DNA of 64,000 bases from Cristatella mucedo (Eukaryota > Bryozoa > Phylactolaemata > Cristatellidae): positions 657,501 to 721,500 of the forward strand of contig WPIO01000032.1 of the NCBI GenBank assembly GCA_009760855.2. The letters run 5' to 3'. How positions within the stretch are numbered: the stretch's first letter is position 1; every line of letters begins with the position of its first letter. Shown piece by piece: positions 11,838 to 20,539 of this stretch. Under the pieces are notes generated by a model. It had not been told where the DNA came from. It did no database searches and saw only the letters and a program-made list of their open reading frames with translations. Both the position numbers and the translations under genes were made by a program.

Positions 11838-14800
11838 TGTGTTGGTTGGTAACATCTTCAAGCAACAGGCATCGTGTAAGCAGGTACATGCACACGAAGG
11901 ACGAATTACAAAGAAACACCAAATGCTGTAATAAACAGGTGTGTTTTAAGATTCTTTTAAAATGTCATCATGTCAGTGGACAGTGTGACATGCATTGGTA
12001 GTGAGTTCCAGGCGTTGGGAGCATAGGAATTAAAGGTATAGCCTTCTATGGTTTTGAAGTTCATACTAGGTATGGTGGAACGATTTGAGTCAAAACAGTG
12101 GGTTGAATGATTCTTCCCCTAGTGCAGAAGGAGTTCTGATAAGTAGGCTGGAGCCAGAGAATCAAGGTCCCTACAAGTAAGTGACAGAACCTTGAAGTCG
12201 ATGCTCTGCTTGATTGCCAGCCAGTGCAGGTTGGCGAGAAGTGGTTTAATAATAATAATAATAATATTGCACTTGATAAAGCGCCCTCAGAGAACTTAAT
12301 CTCTTTCTAGGCGCTTTACATTTGCTGCAAAGTGATACGCAATAGAATAGTAAGTAAAATCATGCTTGAAAAACAAACAAAATGAATAACATGGTTAGGG
12401 GTTACATGCACTGGGTCAGCATGCAAATGTGGTTAGTGGCAGCATGAACAGTGTCAGCACGGATAAACACATCGAGGACGAATCACAAGGACCCACTAAA
12501 TGCTGTCCTAAATAGGTATGTTTTTAAGTTTCTTTTAAATGTGGTCAGGTCAGGGGATGTTCTGATGCAGGTCGGGAGGGAGTTCCAGGCTGTGGGAGCA
12601 TGCGAGTTAAATGCACGGTCTCCAAAGGATGTAAGGTTTGTACGAGGTATTTCTAGACTGTTGGATTCCGAAAAGCGAGTGGTACGATGCTTTGCCTGAT
12701 GGGGTAGTATATCTGAAAGATAGGCTGGAGCCATAGAATGAAGAGACCTAAAAGTGAGCGACAAAACCTTGAAGTCAATCCGTTGCTTGACTGGTAACCA
12801 GTGCAGGTCGGCGAGAAGTGGAGTAATGTGGCAACTGCGCCGCTCACGACAGACAAGCCTAGCTGCAGAGTTTTGCACCAGCTGCAATCGCCTGATCGCA
12901 CATGCTGGTAGGCCAGTAAGCAGTGAGTTGCAGAAGTCGAGACGAGATGTCACGAATGCATGGACCAACTTGGACGTGGTATCCTTATCTAAACAAGCCC
13001 TAATTTTAGCAATGTTATGAAGCTGAAAATAGGCTGATTTGACTGTGGAGCTGATGTGGTCGTCTAACGAGAGGTCGCTTTGGAATATGACACCTAGATT
13101 TCGAGCTGATGCAACTGGAGATATGCTGGCAGAGCCAATTTTGAAAGTCAGCCTTTCCAATTTCTGAATAACACTAGGTTTGGCCATAACTAGTAAGTTA
13201 GTTTTATCATCGTTTAGTTTTAGAAAATTTGCTGCCATCCATGATCGGATGTCATCAATGCATGCAGCAAGTGAGTTGAGAGAATTTGAGGTGCTCGAAG
13301 GCTGGGAGGGATCAAAGCAAAGGTACAACTGAGTGTCATCCGCATAGAAGTGAAAGCCTAGATTGTGCTTGGCAATCACATCAGCGAGAGGGAGAGTATA
13401 AACGGTGAAAAGGACCGGACCTAGCACAGAGCCCTGAGGTACTCCATATTTTAGAGGTACTTCAGATGATCTTTGTCCATTCACGTCAACACTCTGGAGT
13501 CTCCCACTGAGATAGGACCTGAACCACTGCAGAGCAGTGCCAGTGATGCCCAGGCGAGACGAGAGGCGCTCTAGAAGTACTTTGTGATCGATGGTATCAA
13601 AAGCTGCCGAAAGATCGAGCAAAACAAGAAGAGACAATCTACCCATGTCTGCATTCCTAAGTAGGTTGTTGTATACCCGAAGCAATGCTGACTCTGTGGA
13701 GTGATTAGCTCTAAAGCCAGACTGGAACTTACTAGCAAGGTGTGAGGTTTCGATATACGAGTTCAGCTGGTCTGCCACGACCCGTTCCAGTGTCTTTGAA
13801 AATAATGGTAGAAGGGAGACTGGGCGGTAGTTGCTTAAGTTCTCTTGGTCTAGTGTAGCTTTCTTGAGAAGTGGCCTGACTACAGCTTTTTTGAAAGGTG
13901 CTGGGACATGACCTGAGGCTAATGACATATTAATGATGTTGGTTATGCATGGCAGCAGCAGATCAATGCAACGTAGGAGCAGGACAGTGGGAATAGGGTC
14001 CAGTGGACTTGTTGTCTTCTTTGATTGAGATACGAGCTTTAGGACTACATCACTAGTGACCTGTTTAAATGCAGACATTGAGGCGCAGCCAGGAACCGAG
14101 GAACAGCATTCTAGTGGGAAGGTTGTCATCGCAGGGATGGATTCCCTGATTTTGTCTATCTTCTGCACAAAGAATCGAGAGAAGCGATCGGCTAGATCAT
14201 CACAAGGATCATCAGGTAACGAGCTAACCTGGGAACGGTTGAGGAGATGGTTTATTGTCGACATCAGCATTTTTGGATTGTGCATCTGTGATTCAACAAT
14301 GTTTCAATAGAAGCTAGACTTAGCCTTTGCTAGGATCGATTGGTACGACCTACAGTAGTCTTCATATGCCTGTCGATGGACAGTTAGTCCGGATCTTTTG
14401 TATGCCTTTTCAAGCTTTCGTTTAGTAGACTTGGCTAGTTTAATGTCTGTGGTAAACCATAGGCCGTCTGGGCGGGGGCGCACAGTGCGCTTTGTCAAAG
14501 GTGCAAACTCGTCGAGCGTGTCAGCTAGTGTCGTGTTGTAACAATCTACCAGTGATGACAGATCGGAGGGAGGACTAAGCAGCAAAGGTGAAGCAGATAT
14601 GCTCGCACGGACAGCATCGATGTCAAGGGTCTTGAGGTTTCGCGATTCATAGGTTATTTTAGAGGAGAATGTGGGCACACACTGTAGATTGAATGAGATC
14701 TGCATGTGGTCAGATAAGCAGGATTTGGTGATAACTGGTGATGACAAAGTGCAGTTATATGAGAAAATTTGGTCGAGTGTGTGACCCTTGATGTGGGTAG

Positions 14801-16373
14801 GGCCATGCACATGAGTCACAAGAGATAATGAGTCTGTCAATGTACGAAATTCGGTGCTGAAAGCGTCAGATAAGTTATCAAAGTGAACGTTGAAATCACC
14901 CATAACGAGGAAGGATCGAATTCTTGCACACAGAATCGAAATGAGATCGGAGAAATCTGAGATAAAGGAGGATTTGGTACCTGGTGGGCGATAGACTACT
15001 GCCACTATCGGTAGCTTGTTTTCGGGTGAGACCAGGACAATTGATTCAAAAGACTGCTTCGAGGGTACCGAAAATGGCTTGAAGTTGAATTTCGAGCGCA
15101 CGATCATAGCAACTCCACCTCCAGTTTTGATTGATCTAGGGGTGTGAAAGAACGTGAAACCAGATGGAGTAGCTTCTTTAATTGTCGGGCAGTTTATCGA
15201 TTTCAGCCAAGTTTCAGTTAGGGCGAGCAGGTCGATACCATTTTCAGAAATAAGGTCGTTTATTACTAGAGGTTTATTGCACATTGAGCGAGGATTCCAA
15301 AGGCAAGCGTTAAGTCTGGCCGATTGGGTTACAACAGGCCTGATGACCACTAAGTTTGAGAGATTTACAGTGACGCATGCGGGGGAGCGTGCTAAGCGGT
15401 TCGAGACAATGCTAGGAATACCAAACGAGCAGCGTCTAAGCTGGCGGTTCCGGCCACCGCGGCGGCTACGGGGTGCTTTCCTTTTGTTAATGCATAGTTC
15501 ATGAATCTTAGCAACAACATTAATATCTAGGAATGCATTTGATATACGATGACGAAGCGATAGCAGCTGCTGACGACCATAACTAACAAGTAGGTTACTA
15601 GCCGCCGGCGTAGCTAATGCAGCCGCCGGCGTGGGAGACCCAGCAGCCCGAAGCGATAAGCGTTTAGATGTCCATAGGCACGTAATTTCTTACGCGCTAC
15701 GGTCAAAAAACAATCAGAATAACTTTAAACAGGTCTTAGCTGTATCGTTTCCGTATACGATGTTCGCAAGAACTTCGGTTTTCGGAAGAATTCTGCAACG
15801 AACAAGAACGCACGTTAGAGCGCTCTATGTCAGGAGGATGCGGCAATTGTCATGCTCACGACAGATCAGCCTAGCTGCAAAGTTCAGCACAAGCTGTTAG
15901 CGCCTGACTGCACATGCAGTGAGACCGGCAAGCAGTGAGTTACAGAAAAAATGGTCTATGTGCAGCCAAACGTTTTTAGCATGATTGTGAAGAATGCCAC
16001 ATCGGTATGTTTAGTCTCAATGTCCTCAGCGTTTCCATGCACCCTATCTTTTTAGTGGCCACAATGGCGTGCGATCTGCAATCACTCATCTGAAGTCCAA
16101 TGTAAGTGTGCTTAATCTGCTGCTTAACGACTCTGTTCCTCCTAGCAGCTGACTGTTAAGGCTGCTCACTCACCGCCGTCGTTGCAGCACATGAAGCGCC
16201 TTCGCGTCGGGATCGGCCATCCTGATGATCATCCGAATTTCTGTGGAACTGTGGCTGACTACGTATTGTCAGCATTCGAAGTAGAAGAAGTGGCTTCCAT
16301 TAATAGGCTGCTTCCAGATGCATCATCCATGCTGCTTCAGCATATGGGTCGAAGATGTCAGAGCAGCAACTAG
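7587..16373 (+). CDS. PTRH1: Peptidyl-tRNA hydrolase 1 (Pth family), five coding exons seen
   Basis: Hydrolyses peptidyl-tRNA released from ribosomes so that the tRNA can be reused. Exons: 7587-7690, 8644-8771, 10896-10995, 16056-16101 and 16188-16373 (stop TAG). Their lengths sum to 564 bases and all phases agree, giving 187 residues plus a missing start exon. Family residues are present: GLGNPG, TRHNVG (catalytic His), NNNGEA, LVHDDLE (Asp) and GHNGVRS, then RLRVGIGHP and VADYVLSAF. Exon 1 as placed begins after an acceptor (CTATGTCAG) and has no Met. Phase requires the donor GTGTGA at 7691 although GTGAGT lies two bases on. Intron 3 (10996-16055) holds a foldback and nested L2 copies. Domain length matches the family; compartment cannot be judged without the N-terminus. 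Confidence 0.93.
8048..8100. repeat. (GT)n microsatellite
   Basis: GT run with GCGC interruptions, inside PTRH1 intron 1. Confidence 0.9.
8330..8392. repeat. (TA)n-rich tract
   Basis: TATA/TTTATA repeats inside PTRH1 intron 1. They form the tail end of the adjacent antisense SINE2. Confidence 0.85.
8385..8520 (-). mobile_element. SINE2: tRNA-like head with L2-like 3' tail
   Basis: On the - strand it begins with a tRNA-like A box (GGCCCAGTGGTTAAG) and a B box (GGTCGTGGGCTCGAG). It then runs into a tail containing GTGAAGCGACTGAATAG and AGATTAAGTTGACTTAGG, which resembles the window's L2 3' end. It ends in a TA-rich run. A second copy lies at 54385-54500. Length is about 130 bp. Confidence 0.75.
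8830..10160. other. PTRH1 intron 2 sequence, mostly unassigned
   Basis: Non-coding intron between the exons ending at 8771 and starting at 10896. No recognisable repeat was seen before the tRNA-like piece at about 10.17 kb. Confidence 0.5.
10165..10260 (+). mobile_element. Possible tRNA-derived SINE fragment
   Basis: CAGCCTAGTGGTTCTTG resembles an A box, and GTCCCGGGTTAGAATC some 45 bases on resembles a B box. The spacing suits a tRNA-like head, but I could not match the rest to SINE1 or SINE2. Confidence 0.4.
10418..10528 (+). mobile_element. L2-like LINE 3' tail fragment
   Basis: Carries TTTGCAACGAATGTAAAGTG, then a diverged CTACAAGATGTTAAG block, and ends in an ATT repeat. It lies in PTRH1 intron 2. 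Confidence 0.75.
11552..11959. repeat. Near-perfect foldback (inverted repeat)
   Basis: Left arm is about 11552-11725 and right arm about 11782-11959. Outside the complementary (AC)n and (GT)n runs the arms match over about 125 bases with roughly three differences. The right arm is the natural 3' end of the antisense older L2 copy that continues to 12246. The left arm repeats only that end in the opposite direction. The loop holds two copies of AGGAGAAAGTAAAGCAAA, and a third copy lies just outside the left arm near 11529. The joint frames across both arms are repeat artefacts. Confidence 0.9.
11860..12246 (-). mobile_element. Older L2-like LINE copy, left part (host of a nested insertion)
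   Basis: Antisense 3' end and distal reverse transcriptase region of an L2 relative that differs clearly from the 12.25 kb copy. It breaks at about 12246 after GCGAGAAGTGG, and the matching continuation resumes at 15832. The two pieces therefore formed one element before the younger copy landed in it. Confidence 0.85.
12483..14285 (-). CDS. LINE ORF2, reverse transcriptase half
   Basis: Open for 600 codons from the first Met after a stop. Fingers and palm motifs are present in order: NYRPVSLLPLFSKTLERVV, QSGFRANHSTESALL, LLDLSAAFDTIDHKVLLERL, VPQGSVLGPVLFTVY and FYADDTQLYL with the catalytic Asp pair. The C-terminal part carries [20 protein letters not shown] and APTAWNSLPTCIRTSPDL. The frame continues directly from the endonuclease half at 14304-15689. 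Only one TGA at 14304-14306 separates the two, so the original product was probably a single polyprotein. Confidence 0.93.
   Translation of the reverse strand: MHNPKMLMSTINHLLNRSQVSSLPDDPCDDLADRFSRFFVQKIDKIRESIPAMTTFPLECCSSVPGCASMSAFKQVTSDVVLKLVSQSKKTTSPLDPIPTVLLLRCIDLLLPCITNIINMSLASGHVPAPFKKAVVRPLLKKATLDQENLSNYRPVSLLPLFSKTLERVVADQLNSYIETSHLASKFQSGFRANHSTESALLRVYNNLLRNADMGRLSLLVLLDLSAAFDTIDHKVLLERLSSRLGITGTALQWFRSYLSGRLQSVDVNGQRSSEVPLKYGVPQGSVLGPVLFTVYTLPLADVIAKHNLGFHFYADDTQLYLCFDPSQPSSTSNSLNSLAACIDDIRSWMAANFLKLNDDKTNLLVMAKPSVIQKLERLTFKIGSASISPVASARNLGVIFQSDLSLDDHISSTVKSAYFQLHNIAKIRACLDKDTTSKLVHAFVTSRLDFCNSLLTGLPACAIRRLQLVQNSAARLVCRERRSCHITPLLADLHWLPVKQRIDFKVLSLTFRSLHSMAPAYLSDILPHQAKHRTTRFSESNSLEIPRTNLTSFGDRAFNSHAPTAWNSLPTCIRTSPDLTTFKRNLKTYLFRTAFSGSL
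14304..15689 (-). CDS. LINE ORF2, N-terminal region and AP endonuclease half
   Basis: The frame is open from about 15689 down to TGA at 14304-14306, about 461 codons. No ATG is seen near the start, so the true start is unclear. The first third is basic (RSRRGGRNRQLRRCSFGIP). The apurinic endonuclease domain follows: LNACLWNPRSMCNK, LLALTETWL, TGGGVAMIV, VVYRPPG, FLVMGDFNVHFD, GPTHIKGHTLDQIFS and SCLSDH. The stop interrupts a linker before the reverse transcriptase, reading SSFY-stop-NIVES. Enzyme residues on both sides look intact. Confidence 0.9.
   Translation of the reverse strand, partial: EITCLWTSKRLSLRAAGSPTPAAALATPAASNLLVSYGRQQLLSLRHRISNAFLDINVVAKIHELCINKRKAPRSRRGGRNRQLRRCSFGIPSIVSNRLARSPACVTVNLSNLVVIRPVVTQSARLNACLWNPRSMCNKPLVINDLISENGIDLLALTETWLKSINCPTIKEATPSGFTFFHTPRSIKTGGGVAMIVRSKFNFKPFSVPSKQSFESIVLVSPENKLPIVAVVYRPPGTKSSFISDFSDLISILCARIRSFLVMGDFNVHFDNLSDAFSTEFRTLTDSLSLVTHVHGPTHIKGHTLDQIFSYNCTLSSPVITKSCLSDHMQISFNLQCVPTFSSKITYESRNLKTLDIDAVRASISASPLLLSPPSDLSSLVDCYNTTLADTLDEFAPLTKRTVRPRPDGLWFTTDIKLAKSTKRKLEKAYKRSGLTVHRQAYEDYCRSYQSILAKAKSSFY
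15832..15950 (-). mobile_element. Older L2-like LINE copy, right part
   Basis: Antisense reverse transcriptase C-terminal region, matching 6530-6650 of the younger copy (TCACGACAGAT, CTAGCTGCAAAG, GCAGTGAGTTACAGAA). It continues the piece that ends at 12246. Confidence 0.8.
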
Positions 16374-16608
16374 CTCTGATCATGCCGTGCTTTTCTTTCC
16401 TTGTTGTTTTTTGCAGCTGCCATCTGTATAGGCTTGCAGATCCTTTGTAAGGATCTTTAACATGCCAATGCCAAACTCCTGTGAATTAGGCTGCTGTGCA
16501 TGCCGATTACACTGAGCTTAAGACTTGTGTTGACGAAAATCTGGCTAACTGGCTCAAATCATGCAGCAGTTGGTTGGGACATGGTTTTAGACCGTCATAA
16601 TTTTTTAC

Positions 16609-16614
16609 ATTAAA
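16609..16614 (+). promoter_or_regulatory. Possible PTRH1 poly(A) signal (ATTAAA)
   Basis: ATTAAA, a common variant of the poly(A) hexamer, occurs 236 bases after the PTRH1 stop. No AATAAA was noticed between the stop and this site. It is a guess from position only. Confidence 0.35.
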
Positions 16615-16639
16615 AATAAGCTGCATCGTATAACTACAC

Positions 16640-17900
16640 GAGCTTTCTGTCCAAATTTATGACTGCATACTGTAAACCATATGATATCTAAAGGTCGGCA
16701 AAATTGAAGCATTGTGATGCAGGCTGAAGGCAAACATGTGGGGTGTGCATGCAGTTCCACGTTTTGCTTGTCCTTGAATTGTATAGATTGGATCATCTAC
16801 TTAGCTGGCAAGGTATTACCTTGAGCAGCCGCTAGACTAATACATGATGGGTTCTCTCCTTAGCGTATATGCATATATTTCCCACGTCTCTCTATGTGGC
16901 CAGCTTTAGTTGAAAGGACGCCGGTAAAGCTTCATAATGTAGTGTTCTTCTAGCTCCACATAAAACACGATTTGTTTTATGTGCTTGTAGTTGAACGATA
17001 GTATGTGAAGTATTTGTCCTCGTCTGCAGTGGGCTACTCTTGAAATCCATAAAAAGAGGCTTCGTTTGTTTGCAGTACAGGTAAGAAAAAAAGACTTTCC
17101 TAAATAAGTCGAGAGCATGCGAACTCGCCTTTAGTCATAGCATGTACAGTTTTCTTTACTCTCAGCGATACGGCAATACCAATCCGACGGGTATCCAGCA
17201 AGTTCACCAGCTTATTTTAGCTGACCATCTCTAAAAAAAATGAAATAGGCTAAGACATTTATGCTGCCAAGCTTTCACCAGTAGTTGCATCTGCTTCCAC
17301 AAATAGTGATGTGATGACAACATTTAACATTAGCATGCCAAAGACCTATCTGATATGTAATTTTGATATAGACTAGTGCGCTGATTAAAACCAAACTTTA
17401 AAAGATATGTAACCTTACGGATGCTGCAGCACTAGATCGTAAGTAAGACCACTTAACTTACTAGTTAACTTTCTCCGAGCTGTATGCGCAATCACAGAAC
17501 AACCTGGATATTGCCTTGAACTTTACAAGGTCAACAAATACCGCACCCCAAATCGAGTCAGAGAACAGGATGAGCCAAGCAGAAGAACATATTTTGATAA
17601 CTGACAGCCTGGGGTTTGTGTTCTCAAGCGGTAGCCGAACACCACTAACCACCTATTGACAAGGCTAGACTACGACTCTGCAAATGCTTCTCGCTAAAGA
17701 ATTTAATGCAGCTCCATTTTCGTGTTAAACCAGATTCACAAAGCTTCCTGTGTAAATGAACCGCTCTTGGAGCTTCGATTGACAAGTTTGTGAGGCAATA
17801 TTCCGCCGACATATCGTCCCTACGATGGAAGCCTGTGCAAGAACCTGCAATTTCTAAGATGACTGTCCATCTAAATAGCAGCTCGAAATGTTTGGTGACA
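16640..17900. other. Unassigned intergenic stretch
   Basis: AT-rich DNA with short open frames only. No repeat copy or exon was recognised. Confidence 0.5.
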
Positions 17901-18002
17901 GACAATCCCTTTGCAGCAAACGTACAGCGCCTCGAAAGAGATTGAGTTCTCTGAGGGTGCTTTTATCAAGTGCATCATTATTATTATAATTATTATTATA
18001 GA
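17900..18002 (+). mobile_element. L2-like LINE 3' tail fragment
   Basis: CAGCAAACGTACAGCG, AGAGATTGAGTTCTCTGAGG and an ATTATT tail match the other L2 3' ends. Confidence 0.8.
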
Positions 18003-18089
18003 CAATAAATAGGGTAATCTTGATCAAGAAAAGAAAATGCATATAACCTACTGTGGCATCACCTACTGGTTCCGCATGACGGTTTCCTT

Positions 18090-18560
18090 GGTTTTATTTA
18101 CCATACCTGTGATTCAGCCTCAGTACCAGGGGTCGTGACTCTTGCTCTCTTCTGACCACCGGCATTTGTGCTGTTACTGTTGTTATATGAAATGTAAAAC
18201 TATAATTTATTTGCGTACTTATTTCCCTTAAGATAGGTATTACTGTGGCTGTCATCATGGTTATTTGCATAATTGTTACTGTCACTTCCTTGGCCTCAGG
18301 AGGAAGCCAAAATTTTAAGAAGTCCCCCAGTGCTTACTCATACCTACGAATCTGCCAGCAGTAACTGGCTGTAGCCGTGTAGCCCAGAAGTCTTTGAGCG
18401 TCGAAGAGCCGGGCTTGAGCTTCTGGCTCATCAGCTGCCTACCGCGAACGCTTAGGCAGCTGGCGTGCAAAATGGCAGCGTACTTCATTCTTCAAGCTGT
18501 GGTTCCATTGTCGAAATCTTAAAAAAGAATCAGCCGTCGGAGCAGCTTCGAAGCAGTCGA
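18090..18560 (-). pseudogene. Degraded copy of the duplicated locus, module Q
   Basis: On the - strand this resembles module Q at 41.5-42.2 kb. About 65 bases near 18430-18500 match 42.12-42.19 kb, with shared words GCAGCGTACT, CATTC and TCAAGCT. Further down a diverged GT/TTA-rich stretch replaces the Asn-rich tract, followed by AATGCCGGTGGTCAGAAG, which parallels AATGCCAAGCGTCGAAGG in the 41.8 kb copy. I see no Val-Pro repeats here, so the copy looks decayed or truncated. Confidence 0.5.
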
Positions 18561-18605
18561 GGTCATTTGCAGGTACATTTTATCTGTAACAAGCTTTCGA
18601 AATGC

Positions 18606-18672
18606 TGTAATAATTATTATACATTTTTAAAGCGCCCTCAGAGAGCTTACTCTCTCCTCAGGAACCTTAGAT
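18606..18672 (-). mobile_element. L2-like LINE 3' tail fragment
   Basis: AAAGCGCCCTCAGAGAGCTTA after a TAATAATTATTA run. It is the antisense L2 tail only. Confidence 0.75.
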
Positions 18673-18679
18673 GATCTAG

Positions 18680-19800
18680 CTTTACGGCTTTGTTTCCTAA
18701 TTCAATATCTCTGCTATAGATTTGTTGCTAAGGTATTGTAAAAGGGCACGAATGGCATACCATGAGGTGACAGGAGGTCCTAGCATGGTTCTGCCCCATC
18801 GATATGAAACTTATGACATCCTGTGAGCGACGACTTTGTTTAGCTTGGTTAGAAACTGTTGAATAGTAATGTCATTTCGGAAGTGAGTTTGAAGATACTT
18901 TAGCCGCAAGCTAGAAAAGTAACTTTCCATATCTTGAAGCCGAAGTGCAAAAAAAACAGAAAATTAATGACGAAATTTATTTACTTTATTGTGCCTGACA
19001 AGAAGATCAATATATTAGAATTGCACTTCAAAGTTCTGATATTTTCTAAATAAAGTGTAAGCATTAACAAAATTAATTATGCGAATCATGTCTAACAAGA
19101 AGTGAACCGTAGGCGACATGTTCACTGTTATTAAATTGACCTATTTCTGCATCATGTGAGCTTTGCATCCCAACTTGTTGAACTACGGTCTATCGAGGTC
19201 CTTATTGCTTTTGTTGAGCTACTTGCATGTGACTTTCAAACATATTCCTATACAGTCTATGGTGCAACAGTCTCGATGGTTAAAATTGTCACTGGCAATA
19301 GTTGCGACGGTCACGCCTGTTTATATTTCTACCTCTAATTAAGGCGAGTGGTCATCGGTTAAAACCGGTGTGGCAACTTATAATGAAGAGTCAAAATAAT
19401 TTCGATGTTGGTGATCTATCTAATTCATTGTCAGACTAACTGAGGGTAATGCGACTCCGTTGAGAGAAATGGACCGCTCGTTCTCTGCAGTCGCAATCAA
19501 ATGCCAGCCACAGATCGTCTGCACCCGTCAAAATAACCAGGGATGCTCCACTTTCCGAGTACTTGCGAAGACTGCACCGAATGCTCCTCTTTGTGGCAGA
19601 GTGTGAGCTGCTGGTAAAGCAGAAATGATCTGCAAACCATCTTACTCTTCCTAAACTATGATCGGCACGAGCTCTATTTGAAGCTTTTGCTTTGGTTTAA
19701 AGAAAACAAAGCTACGGCCTCAGCAGTCAGGCTTCCCGGTGCAGGTTTCCCTCAGACAACCGAACGCAGCACCTTAATCTAGATTGTTTTCGACGGTCGA
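18680..19800. other. Unassigned stretch
   Basis: No recognised exon or repeat. Two small + strand frames have no family resemblance that I can see. Confidence 0.5.
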
Positions 19801-19910
19801 GCACACGACACTGCATTACTGTTTACTGCCCATATGAAGAAAGGCAATCGTGAGCGTGAGACTAAAATGACCAGGCCACCGTCAGCAAAGAAGTCCAGCT
19901 ATCCAGCGAT

Positions 19911-20464
19911 CTATAACACTCTAAGCAGCCTCTCTATGCGACGGGAGTGGCTGGACTGCCTCCAGCTTATCCAGCCGCCGACATACGCTGCTCCATCGAG
20001 ATGCCCTTCCTTATGAGGATGCTCGTCGAACTGCTTTCCTGACAGGCGGTAGTTCTTCAACGGTATTCGGGTATTTTGCAACGCTGCTGCTCCTGTAGGG
20101 TCAGACTTGCCCACGAACTCCTTGCGCCCTGAGGAGCAGTCATTGGGCTCGGTAACCTCTGCTCTCATCTTTTCAACACCTCCCGCCTTCTTGCCAGGCT
20201 GAGGATCTTGATGATATGAGCGTTGCCATCCTGCTTCCGTAGTAACGACGGGAGGCAGGCGTCGGCCTTACACCGGAGCAACTCGTCTAATTCGGGAGCT
20301 GGACAGGTGAGCCAGCTCCAGGCGTGGTTGACGGGGGTTGGCAACTCAAGCACAGGGGTGTGTTTTGAGGGCCATAACTCTTCATTACAGAACGCCAGCA
20401 ACGAGCTTGCACGCTTCTGGTCTTGACGAAAGCAATGCGGGAGAGAGAGACGTGATGATGCCAA
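19911..20464 (-). CDS. Candidate exon(s) of module P, unknown family
   Basis: Two consecutive - strand frames, 20464-20165 (99 codons) and 20168-19911 (85 codons), overlap by a few bases. They contain protein-like segments such as PTPVNHAWSWLTCPAPELDE and LPLKNYRLSGKQF-like text near IPLKNYRLSG. DNA similarity to 38.2-38.35 kb and 43.55-43.96 kb (shared TAGGGTC, GCCC, GTAACCTCTGCTC) shows a multi-copy module. The middle of the first frame pairs Trp-Leu residues with the 43.9 kb copy. An intron or a frameshift must separate the two frames. Function is unknown. Confidence 0.35.
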
Positions 20465-20465
20465 T

Positions 20466-20532
20466 ACGATATTTCAATAGCACCCTGAGAGAATTAAATT
20501 TCTTTTTCTAGGCACTTAATTTTCTGAATCAG
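20466..20532 (-). mobile_element. L2-like LINE 3' tail fragment
   Basis: CACCCTGAGAGAATTAAATTTC and CTAGGCACTTAATTT are a diverged antisense L2 tail. Confidence 0.65.
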
Positions 20533-20539
20533 CCCTTTG

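Larger units (their letters stand above)
12247..15831 (-). mobile_element. Near full-length L2-clade LINE, antisense in PTRH1 intron 3
   Basis: About 3.6 kb, running from a 5' end near 15831 to a (TAA)n tail at 12247. It contains endonuclease and reverse transcriptase in one frame, as in L2 and CR1 elements. The 3' end has the GAGGGCGCTTTATCAAG-type block followed by the trinucleotide tail. It interrupts an older L2 copy (pieces 11860-12246 and 15832-15950). It is very similar to the truncated copy at 5950-7478, which suggests recent amplification. Confidence 0.95.

Noticed and set aside
11441-11922. Frames of 131 and 143 codons rich in Thr-His and Cys-Val
   Set aside because: They arise from the (AC)n/(GT)n runs and the mirrored LINE end of the foldback.
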